From: JAJFUI01 sp963754135
Lineage (GTDB): Bacteria; Planctomycetota; Planctomycetia; Pirellulales; Thermoguttaceae
Assembly: GCA_963754135.1 (NCBI GenBank)
Contig: CAVWEY010000004.1
Span: 248,001-312,000 of the forward strand
Direction of reading: 5' to 3'
DNA: 64,000 nt
The notes beneath the pieces were generated by a model. The model had not been told where the DNA came from. It did not search any database and saw only the letters and a program-made list of their open reading frames with translations. Position 1 is the first letter of the stretch, and every line of letters starts with the position of its first letter. The position numbers and the translations under genes are program-made. Shown piece by piece: positions 51,401-60,095 of the stretch.

Positions 51401-52595
51401 CGCGGGTCTCCCAGCGGTCGTCGCTACCGCCGCGGAACCCCTCGTCGTCGGTCAGTTCGAACCAGTACGAGCCGGACTTCTCGATCACGAAGGCCGCCGG
51501 GGACGGCAGTGCAACTGCCGCCCCAACGGTAAACGAGCAGCCGTCATCGCCGAGCCGGGCACGAATCCGCCGGCCGCCTTCGAGGCAAAGCTCCGCGGAT
51601 TGAAGCGCCTTGGTGGCCCGTCCGGTGATTTCCACCCGCGTGCCCACCAGGGCGCGGATGTGCCGAGCGGACTGCACGGCCGGCCAGCCCGTATACGCCG
51701 GCGGAATCAGCCGGATCGAGAGCGACTCGACCGCCGGCGGATCGACCACCTCCACGTCGGTCCAGGGCATCGACCGGTCGTCGCCCCCTTCGACGCGATA
51801 GGCGAACGGCTGCTGGACGTTTTCGCGGCGGGCGGTCATGGCGCCGTCGGCGAACTTCATGCGTTCCGCCTCTTCTGAGACTTTGCCGTCGGCGGCTTCC
51901 ATGCGGTAGCGGATGCGGACTTCCGCCGGCAGCCGGGCGCCGTAGGCGTCGACCACTTCGATCTGAAACGTCTGGCCTCGGGCGACGCGATCGACCGGCT
52001 GCCGGATTATCAGGTTGGTTGTCCGGGGCCAGGCGGTGTTGCCGAAGGGATTGAGCAAGCGGGCCGCCGCGATCTCCGCGCTGGACGGTCCCAGGGCGGC
52101 CAACCCGCCCGCCAGCAGGCACGCCGCGGCCAGCAGCGCGGCGGCCCGGACCGTCGGCTGCCGGTCGAGCACGTCGCCAAACTCGATTCCCTGGGCCGCG
52201 GCCGCGGCCTGGGCGATCACCGCCCGGCGGAGCGCCGGCGAGCCGGCCGCCGGATCGTCTTCCGGCTGGCGGAGAAACTCGATCGCGCTCTGCAACCGGT
52301 TCCGAAGATTGGGGAACGAGCGCTCGACGCGGCGGGCCAGTTCGACGTCCGGCAGACGGGCGAAGAGCGTCGGGTGAAGGAAGCGGTACGAGGCCCAGCC
52401 CAGCACGCCCAGCGCCGCCAGCGAGGCGATGATCCGCAGGCCCCGGTCCTGGAAGTGCAGGAGATAGTCGACTGACCCCAAGGCGGCGATCGTACACAAC
52501 ACCACGGCGGCGACGAGACTCAAGCCGTAGGCCGCCGCGGTGCGCCGCACGCGGCGCCGCAAAGCGACGATCTTCTGTTCGAGCGGATGGAGCAT
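48471..52595 (-). CDS. Giant DUF4175-like membrane/coiled-coil protein, frameshifted
   Basis: About 1,370 residues. The start at 52595 (MLHPLEQKIVALRRRVRRTA) precedes two membrane helices (AAYGLSLVAAVVLCTIAALG and IIASLAALGVLGWASYRFLH) and a DUF4175-type domain (RVERSFPNLRNRLQSAIEFL, LNPFGNTAWPRTTNLIIRQP, SIRLIPPAYTGWP). A slip region near 51170-51210 is mixed with repeat-like sequence; a second slip is near 50722. The long C-terminal part is coiled-coil (QAELRKQIDS, AAAGRAAEQMDQAGQC) ending MMKQLWGELPEHVRQQMLQL. Repeats are read in frame: VSDRSALSALSD (about 50520), AETVPGTVF (about 50870), VARPPSAVRQ (49874-49895). Likely membrane-anchored scaffold in the moxR cluster. Confidence 0.82.
49874..49895. 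repeat. GCACGGCCG palindrome in the DUF4175-like gene
   Basis: GCACGGCCG-AGGG-CGGCCGTGC, minus-strand reading ARPPSAV. Relative of 37169-37190. Confidence 0.88.
50868..50888. repeat. AAACGGTTCC palindrome in the DUF4175-like gene
   Basis: AAACGGTTCCTGGAACCGTT plus T, nine- to ten-base arms, in frame (ETVPGTVF). Confidence 0.8.
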
Positions 52596-52617
52596 GGGGA
52601 CACCGTGACCAGCCGCG

Positions 52618-52895
52618 CTATTTCGTCCCGACTTCGACGGCCGCATAGAGCGCAGTCGGTGCCGTAATCGTCGAAACTCTCCCGCAAGCTGGCTTGTGCG
52701 GTCTTTCTCCGTTTGCGGACCAGCAGTTCCCCTTCAAGATGGAACGCCAGCACTTCCTTGATCCGTTTCAAGGCGCTGTCCACGGTTTTGGCCGTGGCAA
52801 CGCCAGCCGTCCACGGCGGGGCTGAAGGCGTTGTACCCCGTCGCGGTCCGGAGTATGACCACGGGAATCGCCGTTTGCTTTCTTTTCGTCGCCAT
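52618..52895 (-). CDS. hicB: HicB-type antitoxin, frameshifted twice
   Basis: About 91 residues when extra bases near 52803 and 52654 are removed: KQTAIPVVILRTATGYNAFS, PAVDG, then VATAKTVDSALKRIKEVLAF, HLEGELL, and the ending ALYAAVEVGTK. This is the HicB partially degraded RNase-H-like fold. Downstream of hicA with an 8-base gap. No single frame spans it. Confidence 0.78.
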
Positions 52896-52902
52896 TTGTC
52901 TC

Positions 52903-53118
52903 CTACCGTTTCCGGCTCGCCAAGCCTGCTTGCCTCAAGATCGAGGCCAGCGTCTTGGGGTGCAAGTCTTCGTTACTGGAGTGATAGCTGACCGTCACAA
53001 CGCCGTTCTTGACGGGGTGCGCAAATTGCTGGTGGCTGCCCTTGCTTCTGAACAACACCCAACCGTCTTTCCGAAGCATGTGCAGAACGTCCCTGACCTT
53101 GTACCGCTTGGGAGTCAT
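52903..53118 (-). CDS. hicA: HicA-type mRNA interferase toxin
   Basis: 71 residues. Double-stranded-RNA-binding-like HicA fold: VRDVLHMLRKDGWVLFRSKG, with the catalytic His in GSHQQFAHP and PKTLASILRQAGL at the C-terminus. Toxin first, hicB second. The module lies between two genes of the moxR-associated cluster and is on the same strand as them. Confidence 0.9.
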   Translation of the reverse strand: MTPKRYKVRDVLHMLRKDGWVLFRSKGSHQQFAHPVKNGVVTVSYHSSNEDLHPKTLASILRQAGLASRKR

Positions 53119-53169
53119 ATCAACCCCAAATCACAACGCCCGGTTGTTCCTTGGCATCTATCTATCATT

Positions 53170-55617
53170 CTACACCATGCCTCCGCGCTTCCTCAATATC
53201 CATTCGGCGATCAGCAGTCCCAGAAACGCCGCCAGCACCGGCCAACGGTTCCAGAGCGGGCGGGGCGGCAGCGATTCGACCGGCACCTGCTGCCCCGGAG
53301 GCAAGTCCTCCGCCAGCCGGCCGGCCGTCTCAAAAGTGTAGAACTGCCCGCCGGTCTGCCGGGCGGCGCGGCGCATCTCGGCCGCGTCCATGCGGATTTG
53401 GGCGAACTCGCCGGGCGGCGGGGCTACCGTGAAATCGGCCGCCACCGCGCGGCCCGTGAGCACCGGCGCGGCGACCCAGGCGTGATAACTGCCCACGCCG
53501 GGGCGGTCCAGTTGGCCCTCGAACACGCCGCGGCCGGCCGCCCCGCGGCGAAGTTGCACCCGTTGCGTCTGCCGCCCGGACAGCTCCACCACAACCGTCA
53601 CGCCGTCGTCTTCGGCCGGGGCGAGGCGTTCGTCGGCGAACCGCACCCGCAGCCGCACCGGCTCGCCCAGGGCGTATTCGCGGCGGTCGGTGCTGAGGGT
53701 GGCCCAACGGCCGGCTTCGCCCAACTTCGAGCGGCAGAGCCAGCGGATGGTCTGCACCCAATAGCGGGCGAAATACTTGTCGCCCGCCTGATAACGCCAA
53801 CGCCAGGTCTCGTCGGTGGCGTGGAAGAGGACCTTGCCCGCCCCCACGTACTGCAAACAGAACACCGGCAGCCGGCGGCCGTCGGGCGTCGTCCGCGTGG
53901 GATGCTCGGCCAGCACCCGCACGCCCGGCTTCAGTTCGGGCAACTCCAGCAGCCAATAGAGCGGGGCCAGGCTCCGCCAAATGCGCTCGGTGTCCTCCGG
54001 TGTGTCGCCGAGTTGCATGGCGGGACTGGCCAGGCCGAGATCGGTCGGCTGCACAACAAACCCCTCGGTCAGCACGGCGGCCGGATCGGGATAGCGGACG
54101 CCGGAACGAGGGCCGGGCACAGAGCGAGGGCTGGGCACTTCAGTGCCCAGTGAGAAGGGCAGCAACCTGGACAAGGGCGTCTCGCGGTACGCCGCCGGCA
54201 TGTAGGCCGGTCCGGCGATCAATACCAGCCCGCCCCCCTTGGCCGGCTGGCCGACGAAATCGGCCAAGTTCGCCAGGGCTGTCGCACCCAGCAGGGCGGG
54301 ATTGGCGTCGCCGACGATCACCACGTCATAGGCGAACAGTTCTTCCCGCCCGAGCGGAAAAGCCCGCAACGCCGAGGCGTCCTGTTCCGCGTATTCCGGG
54401 TCGGCGTCCTGGAGGACGGTGTTCAGCGCGATCGTCTCGTCCCGCTGGAGCATGTTGCGGAGATAGCGGAACTCGAAACTGGGATAGGCTTGAACCAACA
54501 GGACGCGGATCTTCTCCTTGCGGACCTCGACGGACCGCATCTGCCGGTTATTCTCCGTTTGCAACTCACCCTCTTGCGGCACGGCCTCGACGACGAACTC
54601 GAACCGGCCGGTGCGGGTGGGGCGATACGGCAGGCGGACCTGCTGCGGCTGGCCGTCGGGACCGGCGGTAACCTCGACCTTGGCCAGCACGGCCGGCTTG
54701 CCCTTCTCCCGCAGCACGACCGGCACCTTCCGCCCCTGGAAGCCGTCGGCCGTCAGCCGGCACTCGAAGTTGACCACGTCGTCGACGAACACCACGTCGT
54801 CGACCATCAGGTCGGAGAGTCTCAGGTCCAGGTCGGGCCGATCGCTGCCCAGGCCGACGAAATAGAGCGGGACGCCGCGGCGGCGGGCGTACTCGGCCGC
54901 CTCGCCGAGCGGCGGCCCTTCGGTGTTGATGCCGTCGGTCAGGACGACGATGGCCGAAAGGGCCGTGCCCCGCAGTTCGTCGAGCACGGCGCGGACGCCG
55001 CCGCCCAGCCGGGTACACTCGCCCTTGGGGGCCGCCTGGCGGAGTTCCGCGATCGCGTCGGCAGTAGGGCAGGTTGCCAACCTGCCGCCACATACGGGGC
55101 GAAGGCCGGTGAGAAACCAGGCCCGCAGCTTGTGCCCCTCGGTCACGCCCTGCAGGAGTGAGCCCTTGTCTTCGCTCAAAAGCGTCCGCAACAAGTTCCA
55201 GCGGCTCAGGCCGGCCTTGTCCGTTCCCGCGGCCTTCAACCGCTCGACCATCGCCTTGCGGGGCTTGTCGGGGTAATGGTCGACGATGGTCATGCTCAGC
55301 GAATCGTCCACCAGCACGGCCACGTAAGGCAAGCCGGTCCGCTTCAGCACGAGCGTGATCTGGGCGATCATCAGCACGGCCATCGCGATCAGCGCCAGGC
55401 GGATTGCGGCCAGCATCAGCCGGTACGCCCGGCCGGCGCGGCGGCCTTCGCGCAAGTAAACCGCCGCCACGAAGATCACGGCCGCCGCCGCCAGCAAGAG
55501 CGTCACCCAAGGGGGCCAGGGCCAAGCGTGCTCGATACTCCAGACCGTCCCCTCGCCCGAAGTGGCCGGCACGCCGAGCAGACGTTCGAGCCAGTTGGGG
55601 ACGGTGTGGTTCATCAT
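53170..55617 (-). CDS. vWA / glutamine-amidotransferase-like membrane protein
   Basis: About 815 residues. The ATG at 55617 overlaps the BatA stop. Two N-terminal helices (WVTLLLAAAAVIFVAAVYLR and LALIAMAVLMIAQI), a von Willebrand A domain with MIDAS residues VLVDDSLSMTI and VLTDGINTEG, a beta-rich middle, then a GATase1-like domain (VLLVQAYPSFEFRYLRNMLQ, YDVVIVGDANPALLGATALA) and a final helix (WPVLAAFLGLLIAEWILRKR). Repeats in frame: VCGGRLATCPTAD (about 55062-55095) and VPSPRSVPGPRS (about 54113-54150). Typical partner of the moxR/DUF58/BatA set; function in planctomycetes unknown. Confidence 0.87.
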   Translation of the reverse strand: MMNHTVPNWLERLLGVPATSGEGTVWSIEHAWPWPPWVTLLLAAAAVIFVAAVYLREGRRAGRAYRLMLAAIRLALIAMAVLMIAQITLVLKRTGLPYVAVLVDDSLSMTIVDHYPDKPRKAMVERLKAAGTDKAGLSRWNLLRTLLSEDKGSLLQGVTEGHKLRAWFLTGLRPVCGGRLATCPTADAIAELRQAAPKGECTRLGGGVRAVLDELRGTALSAIVVLTDGINTEGPPLGEAAEYARRRGVPLYFVGLGSDRPDLDLRLSDLMVDDVVFVDDVVNFECRLTADGFQGRKVPVVLREKGKPAVLAKVEVTAGPDGQPQQVRLPYRPTRTGRFEFVVEAVPQEGELQTENNRQMRSVEVRKEKIRVLLVQAYPSFEFRYLRNMLQRDETIALNTVLQDADPEYAEQDASALRAFPLGREELFAYDVVIVGDANPALLGATALANLADFVGQPAKGGGLVLIAGPAYMPAAYRETPLSRLLPFSLGTEVPSPRSVPGPRSGVRYPDPAAVLTEGFVVQPTDLGLASPAMQLGDTPEDTERIWRSLAPLYWLLELPELKPGVRVLAEHPTRTTPDGRRLPVFCLQYVGAGKVLFHATDETWRWRYQAGDKYFARYWVQTIRWLCRSKLGEAGRWATLSTDRREYALGEPVRLRVRFADERLAPAEDDGVTVVVELSGRQTQRVQLRRGAAGRGVFEGQLDRPGVGSYHAWVAAPVLTGRAVAADFTVAPPPGEFAQIRMDAAEMRRAARQTGGQFYTFETAGRLAEDLPPGQQVPVESLPPRPLWNRWPVLAAFLGLLIAEWILRKRGGMV

Positions 55618-57910
55618 CTCTCGTCCTTCCGGTGGTATCCCATCTTCCATCCCAGCCATGTCTCAAACAGCAGCAGTCCCAATACGGCGTACAACAGATC
55701 GACGTGCAGGCGGGTTCCGCCGCGGATTGGACTGCCGGCCGCGCCGGAGCCGGCGTCCTGCCACAACGCTTGGTGCGTGAAAGGAATGTCGGGCCACAAC
55801 TGGCTGCGCAGCTCGTCCGGATCGGCCTGTGCCAGGTCGCTCTCCGCCGTATCGACGTTGACGGCGAAGGTCTCTTTGCGCTCCGACGGCGGACCGGTCT
55901 GCACAACGTAGATGCCGCTCTGCGCCGTGTCGGCGTAGCTGAGGATCGAGTAGTCGTCCTCCGCACGGGGTTGCACGGGGTGCGTACCGCCGTCGGGCGA
56001 TTGCACATTGATCGTGGCCCCGGCGGCGGACAGGGCCAGCAGCGCCTCGATCGGCTCGCCCACCATCACGTTCCGCCGCCGCAATTGACCCGCCGCGCAA
56101 TAGGCCACCGTCTCTTGCACCAGCGGCACGAAGCTGGGCCAGAGCGGCAGGGCCGTCCACGACGGCTCGGCCGAGGTGGCCACCAGCACCACCCGGCCCC
56201 GATGCACCGGCTGCTCGACGATCAAGGGATCGCCGTCGGCCAACTTGAGCACCGTGGCGGCCTGCGAGCCGGCTGGAACTGAGAGCTTGTAGTGTTTGAA
56301 GACCGGAGTCGTCAGCAGGCTGGTCTGGCCGCGGCCGCGGAAGGCTTGCAGGATCGGGTGCCGGTAGCCCAGGGGATCGAGACGGAACTGTGGCCGGTCC
56401 ACCCGTGGGCCGATTTGGGCGGGCAGGACGTGCAGCCCCGTACTCCTCACGCTCCGCGTGAGGGAATCTTCCTCACGCGGAGCGTGAGGAGTACGAGGAG
56501 TACCAGGCCGGTCGGCGTCCCGTGTGACGCCCAACTCGCGGTTGTAGCGGCCGGCCAGCACCTGGTCGCCGAGGAAGAAGACCACATTGCCGCCGCCTTG
56601 AAGATAGGCGTCGATTGTCTGGGCCTCGCTGGCGGTGAATTGGGCGACGTTGCAGAGAAAGAGGCAGTCGTAGCCGCCCAGATTCCGCTCCAGGAGCGCG
56701 CTCTCCGGGGCCACGTCGGCCTGCACGGGGGCGTGGTCGCCCTGCCCCCCCTGCCCTGCCTGCGGCGCCAACGCGACGGCCAGGTAGTCGGCCGCGCCGC
56801 GGAACGAGCCGCCGCCCGGCCGGCCGTCGATCAGTAGCGCACGAACCGCCTGGCGCACCAGCACGGCCAGATACCGGTGGTTGTCGATCTCCAGCGCGTC
56901 GCCCGCGCGCGGACCTCGACGGCGTGGTCGCCGGGCGCATCAAACCGACAGGAAAACCCGACCGAAGCGGACCCGCCCGCCGGCACTTCCACCTCCTTCC
57001 GCTCGATCCGCCGGCCATCGACGAACAACTCGACCGGCTGCGCAGCGTGGGTCTGGCGGCCGAAGTCTTGCAGCCGGACCGCCAGCGACACGTCGCGGCC
57101 GACCGTCACCGGCGGATCGGCCGCCTGGAGCGAGGTGACGGCTAGGTTCTCCGCCGCCGGCTGCCCCACGTCGATCACCACCAACGACGCCGCTTGGGCC
57201 AACGCTTCGCTCTGACGGAGGAACTCGGCCCGCGCCGCTTTGGAGAGTTTCGGCGCCCAGGTGACCCGCTGCAAGTCGGTGAGGAAATAGACCTCATGGC
57301 GGACCAGCCGAGGATTCTCCCGGCCGACGCTCTCGACCAGACGCCGGACCGCGGCCACGGCGGCCGGCAGATCGGCGCCCGCGTGCGGAAGCTGGAGGTT
57401 GTCGATTTCCTGGAGGACCGCGGCGGGGCTCAAGGCCGCCGTGCCCACCACCACCCGCGGCGAGGAGGACATCACCACCAGCGTGAAGGCGTCCCCTTCG
57501 GAACTCTCCTCGACGATCCGCCGGGCGATCTCCTTCGCCCGGTCGAACCGCGTCTTGTCGGCCGGCTTGTAGGCCATCGAATAGGAGCCGTCGAACACCA
57601 ACGCGCGATGCACCCGGCCGCCGGGGGCGAACGCCAGCCCGGCCGATTCCAGGTACGGCTCGGCCACGGCCAGCACCACCAGCACAACCAACAGGGTGCG
57701 GACCATGAGTAGCAGCCATTGCTCGAAGCGGATGCGGCGCCGCTGCTGCCGCACGGCCGCCAGCAGATACTCCATCGCCGCCCAGGAAGTTTCCCGGTAT
57801 CGCCGCCGGCTCAACAAATGGATCACCAGCGGCGCAGCCGCCACCGCCAGCCAGCCGAGCATGGCCGGGGCGAGCCATCCGAAGGCAAAGAGTGGCGAAT
57901 GGGGGAACAT
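55614..57910 (-). CDS. BatA/aerotolerance-like membrane vWA protein, frameshifted
   Basis: About 765 residues. N-terminal BatA motif with a membrane helix: WLAVAAAPLVIHLLSRRRYR, ETSWAAMEYLLAA. The vWA-like domain contains VFDGSYSMAYKPADKTRFDR. After a slip near 56908 (RARAGDALEIDNHRYLAVLV) there is a GATase-like domain (YDCLFLCNVAQFTASEAQTI, GGGNVVFFLGDQVL) and a C-terminal helix (LLYAVLGLLLFETWLGWKMG). A double palindrome (56440-56494) is read in frame (PRTPHAPREEDSLTRSVRST). QAGQGGQGD comes from a CCCCCCTGCCCTGCC motif at 56744-56760. Upstream DUF58 gene is 24 bases away. Confidence 0.87.
56440..56494. repeat. 55-bp double TCACGC palindrome inside batA
   Basis: Two complete copies of the GTACTCCTCACGCTCCGCGT element in inverted order (24-bp perfect arms) around a 7-base loop GAATCTT. 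Confidence 0.95.
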
Positions 57911-57933
57911 GCGGTGATTCGGACTCAGGAGAC

Positions 57934-58825
57934 TTATGCTCTCGACGCCAGATAACTCGACAACGCCACCTCCAGCGACTGATCCGTCCGCAGCGGCACG
58001 TAGTCGATGGCCAGTTCCCGGCAGCCGGCCTGGAGCCGGCGGCGATAGCGGCCGAACTCGGCCTGATACGCCCGGCGCAAGGCAGGCGGATCGGCCAGCA
58101 CGTCGGGCAGCTCTTCCAGGCCGTGGAACAGCGTCACCGAGTCAAAAGGGAAATCCACCTCCGCCGGGTCCAGGACGTGCATGAGCACCACCTCATGGCG
58201 GCGATGTCGCAGGTGCTTCAAGCCGGCCATCATCGCCGCAACGTCGTCGAACAGGTCGCTCAGGACGATCATGATGCCCCGCTTCTTCAGCCGCTCGGCC
58301 AGGTCGTGGAAGATCGGCCCCAGCGAGGTCTTCCGCTCGGCCGGCGACTGCTCCATGACGTTTAGGATGTCGTTTAAGTGCGAGGGGTTGCTGCTGGGGC
58401 GGACCAGCTTGCGGATTTCGCTATCGAAAGTCGTCAGGCCCACGCTGTCCTGCTGGTGGAGCACGAGATAGGCCAGCGCGGCGGCGGCCCGCCGGGAGTA
58501 GTCCAGCTTCGACGCGGCCGCCGCGGGGCTTCGGTAACGCATGCTCTCGCTGGTATCCAGCAGCAGGTGGCAGACCAGGTTGGTCTCTTCCTCGAACTGC
58601 TTGAGATAGTATTTGTCCGTCCGGCCGAAGACCTTCCAATCGAGATAGCGGAGGTCGTCGCCGGGGGCGTACTCGCGGTGCTCGGCGAACTCGACGGAGA
58701 AGCCGTGGAAGGGGCTGCGGTGGACGCCCGAGGTGTACCCCTCGACCACCAACCGCGCGGAGTGGCAAGCCCTGCAAGCGGGCGAGCATCTGCGGATCGA
58801 GCAATCGTTGGGAGGTTTCCGGCAT
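57934..58825 (-). CDS. DUF58 domain protein, frameshifted
   Basis: About 297 residues: PETSQRLLDPQMLARLQGLP at the start, then after a slip near 58757 RLVVEGYTSGVHRSPFHGFS, DLRYLDWKVFGRTD, YYLKQFEEETNLVCHLLLDT and IMIVLSDLFDDVAAMMAG. Classic DUF58/vWA-like partner of MoxR ATPases. Cytoplasmic; likely chaperone-type remodelling of a partner. Confidence 0.9.
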
Positions 58826-58846
58826 TGGCGCGATTCACGTTATTGG

Positions 58847-58920
58847 GTGCCATGCCCACGCTTGCCGTGGGCATGAATCGCCGGCCCGCCACATGCCCAC
58901 GGCAAGCGTGGGCATGGCAC
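58847..58920. repeat. 74-bp perfect palindrome between DUF58 and moxR
   Basis: 29-bp perfect arms (left begins GTGCCATGCCCACGCTTGCC), 16-base loop. Each arm contains the smaller palindrome CATGCCCACGCTTGCCGTGG. Confidence 0.95.
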
Positions 58921-58932
58921 CGGCGCAAGCGG

Positions 58933-60015
58933 CTAATCCTTCTTAAACACCGGCGGCAGCCTCTCCTCGGCGGCGGCCTCTTGTTGGCCGACCGTTTCGA
59001 TCAGCCGGCGGATCAATTCGTCGGGCTTCAGCCCCTCGGCCTCGGCGTTGAAATTGGTGACGATGCGGTGACGCAGCACCGGGAGGGCCACGGCCCGCAC
59101 GTCGTCCACGCCGGCGTGGAAGCGGCCGTGGAGCACGGCCCGGGCCTTCGCCCCCAACACCAGATATTGGCTCGCCCGCGGCCCGGCGCCCCAACTGACG
59201 TAGTCGCGGATGAACGGCGGCACGCCGTCGGCCCTCACCCCCGGCCCCTCTCCCGCGGGCGGGCGAGGGGAGACGGGCCGCGTCAGCCGCACCAGCTTCA
59301 TCGCGTAGCGGACCACGTGGTCGGCCACCGGCACCCGGCGGACGATCTTCTGCAACGCCAGAATCTTCTCGCCGGAGAGCGTCGGTGTGACGGTGGCCGT
59401 CACATCGGCCGTCGTCCGCCGCACGATGTCAAACTCTTCTTCCTCGTCCGGGTAATCGACGTAGGTGTTGAACATGAAGCGGTCGAGCTGGGCCTCCGGC
59501 AGCGGATAGGTCCCCTCGTGCTCGATGGGGTTCTGCGTGGCCAGGACGAAGAACGGCTGGACGAGTTGATGGCGCTGCCCGCCGGCGGTGATCTGGTACT
59601 CCTGCATGGCCTCCAACAGGGCCGCCTGGGTCTTCGGCGGGGTGCGGTTGATCTCGTCGGCCAGGATCACGTTGCCGAAGATCGGACCTTTCAGGAAACG
59701 CAGCTCGCGGACGCCCGAGCGGCGGTCCTCCTGAATCACCTCCGTGCCGGTGATGTCGGAGGGCATCAGGTCGGGGGTGAACTGGATGCGGCGGAACTCG
59801 AGGGCCAGCGTCTCGGCCAGGGTGCGGATCAAGAGCGTCTTGGCCAGGCCCGGCACGCCCACCAGCAGGCAGTGGCCGCGGGCGAACATGGCGGTCAGCA
59901 GTTCCTCGATCACGTGTTGCTGGCCGACGATCACGCGGCCCAGTTGCGCGGTGATCGCCTGGTAGGCTTCGCTCAGTTCTTGTACGGCTTGAAGGTCGTC
60001 GTGTTCGGATGTCAT
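58933..60015 (-). CDS. moxR: MoxR-family AAA ATPase
   Basis: About 360 residues from the Met at 60015. Walker A LLVGVPGLAKT, Walker B NVILADEINRTPPKTQAALL, sensor ATQNPIEHEGTYPLPEAQLD and DRFMFNTYVDYP. Chaperone-like ATPase that usually works with the DUF58/vWA proteins encoded just downstream. A repeat of the CTCACCCCCGGCCCCTCTCC family is read in frame (PVSPRPPAGEGPGVRADG, positions 59231-59275) between helices. An upstream 26 codons in the same frame are AATTTGC repeat and are left out. Confidence 0.93.
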   Translation of the reverse strand: MTSEHDDLQAVQELSEAYQAITAQLGRVIVGQQHVIEELLTAMFARGHCLLVGVPGLAKTLLIRTLAETLALEFRRIQFTPDLMPSDITGTEVIQEDRRSGVRELRFLKGPIFGNVILADEINRTPPKTQAALLEAMQEYQITAGGQRHQLVQPFFVLATQNPIEHEGTYPLPEAQLDRFMFNTYVDYPDEEEEFDIVRRTTADVTATVTPTLSGEKILALQKIVRRVPVADHVVRYAMKLVRLTRPVSPRPPAGEGPGVRADGVPPFIRDYVSWGAGPRASQYLVLGAKARAVLHGRFHAGVDDVRAVALPVLRHRIVTNFNAEAEGLKPDELIRRLIETVGQQEAAAEERLPPVFKKD

Positions 60016-60036
60016 GGCACGATCCCTGGGGGATGG

Positions 60037-60095
60037 ATTGCAAATTGAAAATGGCAAATTGAAAATTTGCAATTTGCAATTTTCATTTTGCAATT
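60037..60095. repeat. AATTTGC repeat between the PQQ gene and moxR
   Basis: Mixed-orientation GCAAATT / AATTTGC units. The PQQ-type gene ends in it (GIAK-stop at 60083). Confidence 0.9.
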
